Positions 21,655 through 32,302 are shown, numbered from the stretch's first letter. The stretch: 64,000 nucleotides of DNA from Symbiodinium natans (GCA_905221605.1 CAJNDS010002596.1:15001-79000), one strand, 5' to 3'. Notes: generated by a model not told the origin, from the letters alone. Translations and numbers: made by a program.

Positions 21655-21741
21655 GAACGCCAACCTCCCCAACAGCACTTTGGCGTGCTCCCGGGCGCCC
21701 GCGTACGACGCTCGAATCCCTGTGACAACAAGCGTAGGCTT
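21655..21741 (-). CDS. Exon candidate (PTLVVTGIRASYAGAREH...)
   Basis: Minus-strand frame PTLVVTGIRASYAGAREHAK followed by VLLGRLAFMD, with plausible codon use. The overlapping 159-codon plus ORF (21428-21907) runs through repeat sequence and looks less natural. Neither reading has decisive support. Confidence 0.3.
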
Positions 21742-22642
21742 AGGATTTATGGATCTTAGGGCTCAGGAAGTAGAGTTTGGTATGTGTTGGTGGTTCAAAA
21801 ACCAGTGCCGAAAAGTCCATACAGTAGGCCCCTTGTTTCGTCCTGAAGGAATGCTCCATAAATTTAGGGTTTGGGGTTTAGGGTTGCACGACAGGCTGCA
21901 GCCCTGAGTCCGAACTTGGAGTTCAGAGGATTAGGGGTTTGGGGTTCAGGGCTCAGGGTTCATTAAGGCCCTTGAGGTTTAGGGTTTGTTGGGTTTAGGG
22001 ATTAGGGTCAAGGGCTCGGGGTTAGTCAAGGGTTCAGGTGGGTTAAGGCGTTAAGGGTTCAGGGTTACAACCCTAAACCCTAAACCCTAAACCCTAAACC
22101 CTAAACCCTAAACCCTAAATGTATGGGCTAAGGGTTTCGGGTTGGAGGTCGAAGGCCTCGACCGAATGTGAAAGCGCGAAGGCCGAAGCCCTACACCCTG
22201 TCTTCTGGGCCCTGAGCCCGTTAAGCCCTCAGGAGACTTTAGGGTTTAGGGTTTAGGGTTTAGGGTTTAGGGTTTAGGGTGTAGGGTTTAGGGTTCATCA
22301 GAGTCTATCTGGGGTCTGGGCTTCCCAAGTTTAACCACTTGTCGCCCAAGGAAAGCCCTGAACCCTAAATCGAAACTCCCGAGTCCCAAGCCACACACCC
22401 CTACTCCCCTATATGGGGGGTTTGCGAAAATAGGTGGACCCCCATGATATATGCACAAATGCTAGGATTTCCTTGGAATAAGGACGCCAAGAAGGCACCC
22501 CCAAACTTCGGAAACCCCTAATTTTTAGCCCCAGAAGCCCCGAACCCTAAACCCTAAACCCTAAACGCAAAACCCTGAACCCTGAACCCCAAACCTTGAA
22601 CTCTAAACCCTAAACCCTAGACCCCTTTAAGGGCACCCCTGC

Positions 22643-22722
22643 CTTAGCTCCTCGTCTTGCTGCCGGAGGCGATCGTCCTGGAACCGCAGGAGCTCGTCCT
22701 GCGACCGAGCTGCCGCAAAGGG
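22643..22722 (-). CDS. Exon candidate encoding a coiled-coil segment
   Basis: Minus-strand acceptor GCCCTCAG|CCC and GC donor GCTAAG|GCAGGG bound 80 nt. The peptide PFAAARSQDELLRFQDDRLR followed by QQDEELR has heptad-like spacing of Leu and charged residues. It lies downstream (in the sense direction) of the duplicated exons at 26.4-23.7 kb and may be part of the same gene. Confidence 0.45.
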
Positions 22723-23653
22723 CTGAGGGCCTAAACCCTAAACCCTAAACCCTATACAGGGTTTGGGGTTCATGGCCATAAGGTGGCCGATGCACTCTCA
22801 CCTAGTTTAAGGTACTTCTGCAACAATGCATGAACCTCCTAGTCTGCCCAAAATTTTCGAACCTGATCGGTGCAAGCCCCTCAAGCAATACGTGTGGCTT
22901 CGAGTCGCCGAGGGTACTCTGCACCCTATTAAGGCCTCAAGTGTCTAGGGCTGAACCAGAAGCCACAAACCCTAAACCCTGAAAAATTAGGGTGGGTCGT
23001 CCCCTATTTACCTTGTCAAAACCCCATGCAATTTACGTCCTGTAAACGCTCCGCCCCCTGCCCCACCCCCCCAGTGCCGGCCGTTTGGGATATCGGCTGT
23101 CGAGGTTGAGGGTTTAGGGCTACTTCGTGCCACAGTGCCACAACTGATTCGACACGAAATCCTTCTGCGGTGTTCGGGTGGTCGGAATGGGGTTAGGGCT
23201 AGCGTTTAGGGTTTAGGTCGCAGAAGCCCGCGATCGTAAGCTTATTCGACCGTCGCTGCTCGGACTCGTTGCAAAAAGGGGCTCCGGGACCCTAAACCCG
23301 AAACCCTAAACCCTAAACCCTAAACCCTGTCTTCTGATGGGTCTCTGCACTGCACTTTCGCCCGGGCGATCTGTCCCGCGGCTGATTCGCAAAACCCTAA
23401 ACACCAAACCCTGCTGGGTCTTGGCGGTTTAGGGCACAGTGGCACCCTACACCTTCCCGAAACCCTAAACCCTAAACCCTAAATCCTAAACCCAGAACCC
23501 TAAGCCCTAAACCCTAAACCCTAAACCAGTCAGGAATTGGGCTCTTTTGGGATCCCTGAAAAGGCTGTTGTGCCGAAGTACCCTGGTTCCCAACCAAGGC
23601 GTCATCTCAGGGTGTAGGGTTCAGGGTCTAGGGTTTAGGGCGAAAGCAGAATT

Positions 23654-23722
23654 ACTACCCTAAACCCTAAACCCTAAACCCTAAACCCTAAACCCTAAAC
23701 CCTAAACCCTAAACCCTAAACC
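23654..23722. repeat. (CCCTAAA)10 array
   Basis: Ten units, directly downstream in the sense direction of exon B1 (23730-23798); TTTAGGG when read with the gene. Confidence 0.97.
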
Positions 23723-23729
23723 CACAGGC

Positions 23730-23798
23730 CTCTTGGACAAATTTCTTGCTGCTGCTGCTCGCGGACCGGACCGCAGTGATCTGATGCTCCAACAGTGC
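23730..23798 (-). CDS. Exon B1 of a tandemly duplicated exon pair
   Basis: Minus-strand acceptor GCGCCAG|GCA and GC donor CAAGAG|GCCTGT bound 69 nt (23 codons, phase 0): ALLEHQITAVRSASSSSKK then FVQE. It is a copy of exon B2 at 25337-25399. Apart from a 6-nt Ser-Ser difference, most differences are at third positions (CTG/CTC, ACT/ACC, CGG/CGT, AAA/AAG), which fixes strand and frame and indicates selection on the protein. The peptide looks helical. Placed after exon C it continues the same helix. Protein family unknown. Confidence 0.75.
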
Positions 23799-23842
23799 CT
23801 GGCGCTGGTGCCCAAACCCTACGTACACCCTAAACTTACCGT

Positions 23843-23917
23843 TGGTTTAGGGTTTAGGGTTTAGGGTTTAGGGTTTAGGGTTTAGGGTTTAGGGTTTAGG
23901 GTTTAGGGTTTAGGGAA
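23843..23917. repeat. (TTTAGGG)10 array
   Basis: Ten units directly upstream (sense direction) of exon B1; CCCTAAA when read with the gene. Confidence 0.97.
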
Positions 23918-23920
23918 TGA

Positions 23921-24000
23921 GGTACCCTATATCCCCCTATACATATATATACCCTTTAAAGTGATTCTACAGGGTACCTCATTCCCTCATTCCCTACTAA
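23921..24000. mobile_element. MITE family Q copy
   Basis: AGGGAATGAGGTACCCTATA at the left and AGGGTACCTCATTCCCT at the right are inverted. Joined directly to the preceding telomere-type array. A larger relative is at 49210-49372. Confidence 0.6.
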
Positions 24001-24653
24001 ACAACTGTAAGCACACCCTAAGGCGCAAAATACGGAAGCCGTTATCGTGGCCTGTTCATGACCTAATATAGGGTCGGAATAATTACTGCTATTACTCCCT
24101 TAGGGTCCCTTTATAACTATACTAGAATAACCCCCAAAACCCTTATTACACTTGCTAAGCACCATAAGGAGCCGACACTCGAAAGAACCACCCCGCGGAA
24201 AGCCCATCCTCCTGACGAGGATTCAACACCGAAGGGTTTTAAACACACGTATGGGCATTGTACTTCCTCACCTTCGATTATACCGACAGCAACAGTAAGA
24301 CCCCAAGAAGGGTAGCCCTTTTTGAGAACCACCCCCTCGCCACCCTATATGAAGGCCGCGCTAAATTGCAGCCCCCAGATCCAAAAAAGCTCGCTAACCC
24401 GCACTAGACCCAGGAGTAACCTAGGAATAACAAGGGTGGTTACCCATTTTGCTGTTAAGGGACTATAAGGGAACCCTAACCTGGGTTGGCCTTTAAACCC
24501 CTTTGAAAAATATTTATATACAGGGCCCCTTATAAACCCAAATAAAGAAAATACAAAATGTCTCAAAAACCAACCTAGCAACCCTAACCCCTAAACCCTA
24601 AACCCTAAACCCTAAAAGAGGAAATAAGGCCTAGTCCGGGTCCTAACTCAAGC

Positions 24654-24707
24654 CTTCAGAGTGTCGCGCAGGTCGTCGTGAACCGGGACAGACACCGGAG
24701 CCGGAGC
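24654..24707 (-). CDS. Exon C1 of a tandemly duplicated exon pair
   Basis: Minus-strand acceptor CCTCCGAAG|GCT and GC donor CTGAAG|GCTTGA bound 54 nt (18 codons, phase 0): APAPVSVPVHDDLRDTLK. The copy C2 at 26389-26436 differs by one Ala-Pro pair and by changes that are nearly all synonymous (GTG/GTT, CAC/CAT, GAC/GAT, ACT/ACG). Read C then B, the protein repeat is DDLRDTLK-ALLEHQITA, a continuous helix. Confidence 0.75.
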
Positions 24708-24730
24708 CTTCGGAGGGGCCCAGTATTCGC

Positions 24731-24806
24731 TAGGGTTTAGGGTTTAGGGTTTAGGGTTTAAGGGTTTAGGGTTTAGGGTTTAGGCTTTAGGGTTTAAAGG
24801 TTTAGG
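24731..24806. repeat. TTTAGGG array upstream of exon C1
   Basis: About ten units with small interruptions. Confidence 0.95.
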
Positions 24807-24900
24807 GAAGTCAGGGTGGTGGTGGTGGTGGTAAGGCAAGAGTCGCTGATGTCGGAAGAAAGAATACTATATTCTTCCTTTATGTAGGGTTTTGGAGAAC

Positions 24901-25056
24901 GTGTTGCCCAAAAATGCCATGTTGGACCACAAGCAGTACGCGAAAGCCCACGGGACATTGAGATAACTAGGTTCCCCTTCGAGGACCTGTAAGGACATCC
25001 ATCTTTGGTAGAAACCCTCCACCCGCAGGAGACGGTCTCCATCCCAAAGAGGGTTT
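24901..25056 (-). CDS. Exon candidate with aromatic, membrane-like segment
   Basis: Minus-strand acceptor GGCTTTAG|AAA and possible donor GCAACAC|GTTC. The frame contains GFYQRWMSLQVLEGEPSYLN and VPWAFAYCLWSNMAFLGNT, with GC-rich third positions. It lies between duplicated exons B2 and C1 on the same strand. Whether it belongs to that gene, or to the plus strand where another frame is open, is unresolved. Confidence 0.4.
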
Positions 25057-25336
25057 CTAAAGCCTAATCCCGCCATCCAAAACCCCAGACCCCATAGACC
25101 CTCGACCCTAAACCCTAAACTTACTGGCTCCGGGGAATTGTGTAGGTGAGGAAGGATCCCTTAAACAGGGTTCAAAAGGGGGTCTCTAATCTAAGGGGAC
25201 CAAATTCCCTAATCTACTACGAAGCAAGCCCCAGAGAAAAACAACAAAAAAAGGGTTTTGGGTGGAGGAAGGTTCTCTAGGCCTAAACCCTAAACCCTAA
25301 ACCCTAAACCCTAAACCCGTTTAAGCCCAAATAGGC

Positions 25337-25399
25337 CTCTTGGACAGGCTTCTTGCTGCTTGCTGCACGGATCGCGGTGATCTGATGCTCCAAGAGTGC
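25337..25399 (-). CDS. Exon B2 of a tandemly duplicated exon pair
   Basis: Acceptor GCGCCAG|GCA and GC donor CAAGAG|GCCTAT bound 63 nt (21 codons, phase 0): ALLEHQITAIRAASSKKPVQ then E. Splice borders and phase are identical to B1. Flanking introns share no obvious similarity beyond repeats, so the duplication is old enough for introns to have been replaced while exons were kept. Confidence 0.75.
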
Positions 25400-25479
25400 C
25401 TGGCGCAAGTGCTTACAACCCCCCTACCCTATAATACCCGTAAACTCTCTTAACCCTAAACCGTAAACCCTATAATTAA

Positions 25480-25620
25480 ACCCCATAAACCCCATAAACC
25501 CCATAAACCCCATAAACACTATAAACCCCATAAACCCCATAAACCCCATAAACCCTATAAATACTGTAAACCCTATAAACCCTATAAACCCTATAAACCC
25601 TATAAACCCTAAACCCTATC
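25480..25620. repeat. 9-mer array CCCCATAAA / CCCTATAAA
   Basis: About fifteen nonamers; the left half is CCCCATAAA and the right half CCCTATAAA, merging into CCCTAAA at both sides. Confidence 0.9.
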
Positions 25621-25642
25621 AATCCCTAAACCCTAAACCCTA

Positions 25643-25748
25643 ACTTGGTACCATATGACAACAACGGCGACGCCCTTTTGTTGGGGGTTGGCTACTTTAT
25701 AAGGGAGCCCATTGCCAAAACAAGGGGTAAAAGGGTACCACCGTGCTA
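25643..25748. mobile_element. MITE family P copy
   Basis: TTGGTACCATATGAC left, GGGTACCACCGTGCTACCAA right, with the TTTATAAGGGAGCCC core. Confidence 0.5.
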
Positions 25749-26130
25749 CCAAGATCAAGCCTTGCAACCACTAAGCACCCCCCTAAGCCCTAAACCCTAA
25801 ACACTAACCCATAAACCATAAACACTAAACCCTGAACCCTAAACCCTAGACCCTAAACCCTAAACCCTAAACCCTAAACCCTAAACCCTGAACCCTGAAC
25901 CCTAAACCCCGACCCCGCCCCAACATGATCGGCTCGTGACCCGGACCTGAAGTCCCGAAACAAACCCCTGCGGCCAGCCATTCCCCTGAACCCTCAACGC
26001 CGAAGGACCTGTAGGGATTATCTCTATATATATATATATATATGCATGTATAATTCATATGTCTGTATATTCGGTACATATGTGTATATTCGTATGCGAG
26101 AAAACATGTAATCACCACATGTATTTATGG

Positions 26131-26206
26131 ATGTATATAGATAGATAGATAGATAGATGGATAGACAGATTGGTAGATAGATAGATAGATAGATAGATAG
26201 GTAGAG
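26131..26206. repeat. GATA microsatellite
   Basis: Imperfect (GATA)n with a (TA)n run about 100 bp upstream at 26027-26044. Confidence 0.9.
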
Positions 26207-26388
26207 ATGATGCTTGTATTTGCTTATGTACTGACTCTCATGTTCCCCAAATTCCGGTCCGTTCTCCGTGCCCCTGTTCGCAATCTTGCAACCCGAATCC
26301 CTGGGGGCCGGATTCCCACACCCTAAACCCTAAACTCTATAAACACTAAACCCTAAACCCTATAAACCCCACACCCCTACCCTGAAGC

Positions 26389-26436
26389 CTTCATCGTGTC
26401 GCGCAGGTCATCATGAACCGGGACAGAAACCGGAGC
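26389..26436 (-). CDS. Exon C2 of a tandemly duplicated exon pair
   Basis: Acceptor TTCCCGGAG|GCT and GC donor ATGAAG|GCTTCA bound 48 nt (16 codons, phase 0): APVSVPVHDDLRDTMK. Copy of C1. The four duplicated exons alternate in the sense direction C2-B2-C1-B1, as expected from one tandem duplication of a C+B unit. Confidence 0.75.
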
Positions 26437-26499
26437 CTCCGGGAAGCAATCGACGAGTCGTAGATGCACGGGTTACGTTTCTGGGCTTAGGGCTGCTGC

Positions 26500-26685
26500 T
26501 TGGGGACAACGTACCTGGTCCAAAGGAAGATTGCCATTGTAGAAACTCCTGATCCCATGAAAGCCCGCAAAGGCGTGCTAGCTCAATTCCCAATGAACAG
26601 GGGCTCGTCAAGAACAGAGTTCCCTACAGGAGACCTTAGTAAGGAGTCCTGGCTGAGGCGGGACCAACCTCCTTATCTGAAGTAG
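26500..26685 (+). CDS. Open frame of 61 codons, unassigned
   Basis: Plus-strand frame containing LVQRKIAIVETPDPMKARKG and ending WLRRDQPPYLK. The composition is protein-like and no repeat interrupts it. The minus strand is also open across it. Could be a last exon; no family recognised. Confidence 0.28.
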   Translation: MGTTYLVQRKIAIVETPDPMKARKGVLAQFPMNRGSSRTEFPTGDLSKESWLRRDQPPYLK

Positions 26686-27882
26686 GGTATATATTTCTTG
26701 TACCCCCAGAAGGACACCCGGTATATACACTCACCAATATGAAAAAAGGAACCTTCTATACACTCACCAAAAGCAGTAATATCAACCCTGCTTCATATGA
26801 TTTTTTTGAGTTTGGGGGGTGTCAGTTTCGGGGCTTAAAGGGAGCTGATGGTAAGCCCCTGCAACTCAACAGCCATTTCTAGACCCAAGGGTTAACCTTG
26901 GAATACTCAGGGTGCCCTTTTTCGGTCGTTCGGGACTTTGGGGTTTAGGGTTTAGGGTTTAGGGTTTAGGGTTTAGGGTTTAGGGTGCGGAATATGGGCC
27001 TACTCCCCTAGATGTTGAGCAGGAGGCTGCTGAGGCCTTGGGGCCCCCAACTCCACAGGCCCGCCCCGATGGATGCACCTGTCGCCTGTCGCCCTTAAAC
27101 TTTAGGGTTTAGGGTTTAGGGTTCAGGGTCTAGGGTTTAGGGTCCCGGGTAAAACACTATAAACCCGAAACCCGAAAAAACAACGAATCCCTATAAACCC
27201 TAAAGCCCCAACCTTACAAAACCCAGAGCCCTAAGCCCGTAGCAATAGCCAACACTTTGCACACCCGTCCTGTGCTTGGACTGGATGAGGTCTCTGAACC
27301 TGCTTTGCCCCACTGGCTGAACGTTAACTTTCAGGGTTTGGATAGCCAAAACGGTCAAGGACCAACTTGACCCAAAACCCTAAACCCTAAACCCTAAACC
27401 CTAAACCCTAAAACCTACAAGACGAGCAGCTACTGCCTAGGAGGAATTGCAAAGGTAGGATCGGGGTCGAGGCTTTGGTTTCCGTGTAAGCTTTGTGTGT
27501 GTGTGTGGTTCGGGCCTGTAGTGTGTAGCGTAGGGTTTAGGGCAAGGTACTTGGATGGGGGGGGGGGGGGGGGGGGGGGGCCTGCGCCCTACACCCTAAA
27601 CCCTGAACGCTGCTGAACCTCCAAGTAGGGCTTCGACACCCTACGATTTTAGCACCCTGCACTCTTGAGTCCGTCGGCTGCAGGGGCTCGGAATCAGTAC
27701 AGGGTTTAGGGTCGCTTAGGGTACCCTAAACCCCAAACCCCAAACCTCAAACCCTAAACCCTAACCCCTAAACACTAAACCCTAAACCCGCCTCCTTTCT
27801 TGTCGTGGCGTCCTCATTGAAGCCCCACTCCACTGAGTCGAGGCTGCCTCCTCCTTCCGGCGACCGTTGGCCTGAAGGCGAA

Positions 27883-28011
27883 GGTTTAGGGTTTAGGGTT
27901 TAGGGTTTAGGGTTTAGGGTTTAGGGTTTAGGGTTTAGGGTTTAGGGTTTAGGGTTTAGGGTTTAGGGTTTAGGGTTTAGGGTTTAGGGTTTAGGGTTTA
28001 GGGTTTCGGGT
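27883..28011. repeat. (TTTAGGG)18 array
   Basis: About eighteen uninterrupted heptamers. Confidence 0.97.
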
Positions 28012-28144
28012 TGATGAAGTATTTATGGGGTTTAGGGTTTGTGTAGGGTTGAGGCTTTAGGGTTCGACCCTGAAGACTCAACCTTAAGGTCACGAGTCGA
28101 GGGCTCCAGAGTTGAGGGCTCCGAATTCCACAAAACTCTCTACA

Positions 28145-28268
28145 TAGGGGATAGGATTAGGGGGACCCTTGGGGAATATAGACCCTCTGAATAAGGTCTC
28201 TGTTTAAGAGAGCCAGAAGAGGGTAAAGAAGGGGTTCCCTTTTAAGGGTCCCCCTTATCCTACCTAGG
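28145..28268. mobile_element. MITE family F copy 1
   Basis: Starts GGGGATAGGATTAGGGGGAC and ends GGGTCCCCCTTATCCTACC: inverted ends of about 22 bp. Very similar copies at 35711-35832 and 42809-42932. Confidence 0.8.
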
Positions 28269-29033
28269 ACTACAATAGGTTCCGAAAGGAAGCGCTTTTT
28301 TTAAGCTTCCGGTGATTTTGTTCTTGGCAGTTCCCTCCACCTTCCCACGGAATAGCCCAAACCCTCTTAACCTCCAACCCTTGCCCTAAATGCCAAACCC
28401 TAAACCCCTATAAACCCTAAACCCTAAACCCTGAACCCTCAACCCTCCAAACCGCAGCCTCAAAAGGTCTACAGGGTTTGCCTTAAGAGTCACAGACCTT
28501 CTTCCCAAGGGGATTCCGAAACCCCAAATGCAGGTTTGGGGCCTGTCGTAAAGTCAACCCTAAACCCTAAACCCTAAACCCTAAACCCTAAACCCTAACC
28601 ACACATGTTGGCCCCTGGAGCCCGAACCGGCAAAAGGGCAGGAGAGACGCCTGCCGGCGCAGGGCGCCCAGCTGCTGCGGACGTGCGCTGCAGAAGGCAC
28701 ATGGGCGCCTTCGAGCTTGGGAGCTTCGAGCTTGGGATTTAGGAGGTGTTTAGGGTTTAGGGTGTAGGGTTTAGGGTTTAGGGTTTAGGGTTTGTGAGAA
28801 AGGTTTTGGAGTTTTGGAGTTTCGAAGTTTGGGTTCAGGGTTTTGGAGTTTGTGGTTTGGGGTCTAGGGCTCGGGGGTTTATACTGCTTAGGGGTTCAGG
28901 GCTTGGGTTTGAGGTTTTCGGGGTGTCGGGTGTAGGGTTGTGGGGTTCCGGGTTTAGGGCTCATAGCGTGCTTGGCTGAGTCTTCTAGCAGTTTTACTCT
29001 TGGGGTTTACCCAAGAAGGTTCTCTGCAGGTCC

Positions 29034-29099
29034 TTACAAGGCGATGGCATTGAACACGGCCTCGGAAGTAAACTTCCAGTCGGGTAGGCACTCCCACCG
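29034..29099 (-). CDS. Candidate C-terminal exon, 22 codons
   Basis: Minus-strand acceptor CTGTTCTAAG|CGG starts the phase-0 frame RWECLPDWKFTSEAVFNAIA, then L and TAA at 29034-29036. Trp-rich, GC-rich third positions. Here the flanking arrays have the opposite polarity to the usual pattern. Not recognised. Confidence 0.38.
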   Translation of the reverse strand, partial: RWECLPDWKFTSEAVFNAIAL

Positions 29100-29447
29100 C
29101 TTAGAACAGACCCAGAAACACCCTAAACCGTAAACCCTAAACCCTAAACCGTAAACCCTAAACCCTAAACCCTAAACCCTAAGCCCTAACTACGAGAAAG
29201 TCCTCAAATCGTTGCGGGGTCCGAGCACAAGCTAGGGAGCTCTCCTTCAAGTTTTACACGTAGGAATCCTGAAGCATTGGGTTAACGAAGATTCCCTATA
29301 GGCCTGAACTCCAAACCCTAAACCCTAAACCCTACACTTTAGGCCCTGACCCTAAACCCTAAACCCTAAACCCTAAACCCTAAACCCTAAACCCTCAGAG
29401 GAGTTGAGGTCCCTGTCTGCTTGTGATGGATTCAGCGCGGCTTCCCG

Positions 29448-29478
<31 letters not shown>

Positions 29479-29701
29479 CACTGCGGCACTCCCAGAGCCC
29501 GGAATCATGTTCTTGGGGAAACGTTGAGGGTTTCTAGGGTTTTGAGTTTTTTTAGACTTGTTAGGGTTATTTAGGGTCTTTAGGGTTTAGGGCATAGATG
29601 GGTTTAGGGTTTAGGGTTTTGGGTTTCGGGGCATAGGGTTTGGTGGAGTTTCGGATTTGAGGCTTCCCAAAAGCCCTCTCAAACTCCTACCCTCACCTCC
29701 C

Positions 29702-29732
<31 letters not shown>

Positions 29733-29866
29733 AAAAAAAAAACACAAAAACAAAAGAAGTAAACATGAAACATATGTATATATGTCTAAAACCCCCAGAG
29801 CCCCAGAAACCCTCATCCAACGTTGCCAAAGCGTTGTGGGTTTGATGGTGTAAGGGTGTTGAACAC

Positions 29867-30031
29867 AAAACCCTAAACCCTAAACCCTAAACCCTGAACC
29901 CTAAACCCTAAACCCTAAACCCTGAACCCTGAACCCTAAACCCTAAACCCTAAACCCTAAACCCTAAACCCTGAACCCTAAACCCTAAACCCTGAACCCT
30001 GAACCCTGAACCCTAAACCCTAAACCCTAAC
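29867..30031. repeat. CCCTAAA array with CCCTGAA blocks
   Basis: About 23 units; CCCTGAA units come in small groups, suggesting local unit copying. Confidence 0.95.
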
Positions 30032-30349
30032 ACGAGACATAAGGTTTGGGAGGAGTCTGGGGATGGTTGCAATTCAGGGTTTGGGGCTGTGAGGGTTCAG
30101 GGTTTGTGGTTTTAGGGCAGTTTGCGGCTGTGCATTGCTTGAAAGGCTTCAGGGCTTAGGGCCGGTTTAGGGTTTAGGGTTTAGGGTTTAGGGCTTAGGG
30201 CTTAGGGTTTAGGGTTTGGAGATTCGGAGGTTGAAGGGCTTCAACTTCTCTCTCGTCGTGGCCTGTGCGTCGTCCTGGAGCAGCGCAGGCTGCGACACGG
30301 CCCTGGTAGGATCGGCAAAGCGTACAGTTCGAGCATGGGCTATTAGGCC

Positions 30350-30418
30350 TTAGAATCCCCTAACCAACCCTATAAAGTGCCTCTTTAAGGGGGGTTACAG
30401 GGTATAATAGCCCATAGG
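30350..30418. mobile_element. Short element with GGGCTATTA ends
   Basis: TGGGCTATTAGGCCTTA left and TATAATAGCCCA right are inverted around AGTGCCTCTTTAAGGG. Single copy here. Confidence 0.4.
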
Positions 30419-30683
30419 TTTGAGGGATTCAGGCGTTTAGGGCTCTAGGGTTTCTAGGCTTGGAGACTAGTATAGGGGTCGGAAAAATTACAAATTACCC
30501 CTAAAACCCTATTCTAATTATGAAGGCCCCTATAGGGGATCACGGCTTTCAAGTTCTCTGCTACCACTTCAGAACTTGTACGTCACCCGTGGGCCCGATC
30601 AAACATGGCGCTGCAGGTCTGTCGTGGTCCTCCGAAATCCTTACTCCTGAAGGCCTTGCCGCCAAGTTTACGGTTCAGTGAAA

Positions 30684-30801
30684 GTGGGATGTTCCCCCTT
30701 ATACTAACAGCCCTTAATAGGATAATAGGGGGAGCTAAACCCTAAACCCTCAAACCGAATCCCTTCTGAGGACTGTTAGTACAACTGGGAACATCCCAAG
30801 T
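30684..30801. mobile_element. MITE family M copy with telomere-type insert
   Basis: GGGATGTTCCCCCTTATACT left, GGGAACATCCCAAG right. CCCTAAACCCTAAACCCTC sits in the middle at 30736-30752, where copy 62084-62189 has none. Confidence 0.65.
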
Positions 30802-30952
30802 AGCATCCTAGACCCTAAACCCTAAACCCTAAACCCTAAACCCTAAACCCTAAACGCGTCTGCTACTCTCAGTCGGCGCCCGCAAAAAGTCCATTCAAGT
30901 TTCAAACCCTACACGGCGGAGCAGGTTCTGCAACCCTAACCCTAAACTGCCC

Positions 30953-31170
30953 TGAACCCCTAAACCCCTGAACCCCTGAACCCCTAAACCCCTAAACCCC
31001 TAAACTCCTAAACCCCTAAACCCCTAAACCCCTAAACCCCCAAACCCCTAAACCCCTAAACCCCTAAACACCTAAACCCCTAAACCCCCAAACCCCCAAA
31101 CCCCTAAACCCCCTAAACCCCTAAACCCCCAACCCCTAAACCCTAAACCCTAAACCCTAAACCCTCAACC
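30953..31170. repeat. (CCCCTAAA)n octamer array
   Basis: About twenty CCCCTAAA units with occasional CCCCCAAA or CCCCTGAA, then a return to CCCTAAA near 31137. Confidence 0.95.
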
Positions 31171-31201
31171 CTCAACCCTAATCCTCCATGCCTGCATACA
31201 C

Positions 31202-31252
31202 TTAAGAGGTGTCCAAGTGGCGCTGCTGTATGTCGAGCCAGACTTTCCGAGC
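31202..31252 (-). CDS. Candidate C-terminal exon, 17 codons
   Basis: Minus-strand acceptor CCCTAAACCCAG|GCT, the acceptor AG itself sitting at the edge of a telomere-type array, starts ARKVWLDIQQRHLDTS and TAA at 31202-31204. The island is only 85 bp between a CCCTAAA and a TTTAGGG array. Not recognised. Confidence 0.38.
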   Translation of the reverse strand, partial: ARKVWLDIQQRHLDTS

Positions 31253-31336
31253 CTGGGTTTAGGGTTTAGGGTTTAGGGTTTAGGGTTTAGGGTTTAGGGT
31301 TTAGGGTTTAGGGTTTAGGGTTTAGGGTTTAGGGTT
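31253..31336. repeat. (TTTAGGG)11 array
   Basis: Eleven units abutting the exon candidate at 31202-31252. Confidence 0.97.
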
Positions 31337-32302
31337 TCGGGTTGCGGGGGCGAGGTGTTAGGGTGTAACAGAGGGGCCTTAAAGATACAGTAAGTGTTTC
31401 ATTTTTTTTTGCCGGGGGCGGGGAGGGGGGCGGGGGGGGGCGGTTATTGTTGTATACCTATTCTGGCCCTTATATGAGAGTTTTCGGGCTGCCGAGCTGG
31501 GATGGTTTAAGGGTTACGGCTTCTGCACCCATAAATGGGCTTCGGATCCCTGCAACAGCAACGCTGGGCTTAGAGGCTCTCTTGTAGCAGACCCTAAACC
31601 CCAAACCCTTAACCCTTAACCCTAAACCCTAAACCCTAAACCCTAAACCCTAAACGGCTTCAAAGACCATCCTTGGGTCTGGGCAGGCCAGGACCAGGAG
31701 ACATCTCGGCAGAGAGCGCCAGGGAGACTGCACCAGGAGTTCAGTCGCAGGATGAGGCCCTTTTGGGGTTTAGGGTTTAGGTTTTAGGGCTATAGGGTTT
31801 AGGGTTTCGGGTTTAGGGCTAGGGTTTAGGGTTTCGGGTTTACGGCTGAGAGGTTTCGGGTTTAGGGCTTCGGGCTCAGGGTTTGGGGTTTCGGGCTTGG
31901 AGTGGGTGTTTGGCTTTGGGAGGGCTTGGGGTTTGAGGGTGTTCGCCGCTTTGTGCAGGCCTTGGGGTCCGAGTCCCCAGCCCCTCCTGCGTGAATTCTG
32001 GGGTTCAGAGGCTTTAGGGTTTCGGGTTTAGGCTTTAGGGTCTGGAGGCTTCCCGGGGAGGTAGAGTTCGTCAGGTGGCTTGGTCTTTCTGGCGAAGGGT
32101 TTTAAGCTCTTAAGGACTTAGGGACTAGGTTTGCGCGTCGCGCTGCTGCTGAGGCCTATCTTTGCAGACTCAGGTCAACCCCAAAGCCCAAACCCCAGAC
32201 CCTCAACTCCAAACCGCAAACCCCAAACCCTAGCCCTAAACCCTAAACCCTAAACCCTAAACCCTAAACCCTAAACCCTAAACCCCCTGAATCCCTACAC
32301 AG

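Noticed and set aside
21428-21907. 159-codon plus ORF, one of the longest in the window
   Set aside because: It runs through TTTAGGG-derived sequence and overlaps a more protein-like minus frame; length alone is not evidence here.
27239-27370. Plus ORF with ALPHWLNVNFQ
   Set aside because: The minus frame (VNVQPVGQSRFRDLIQSKHR) is equally convincing, so neither was called.
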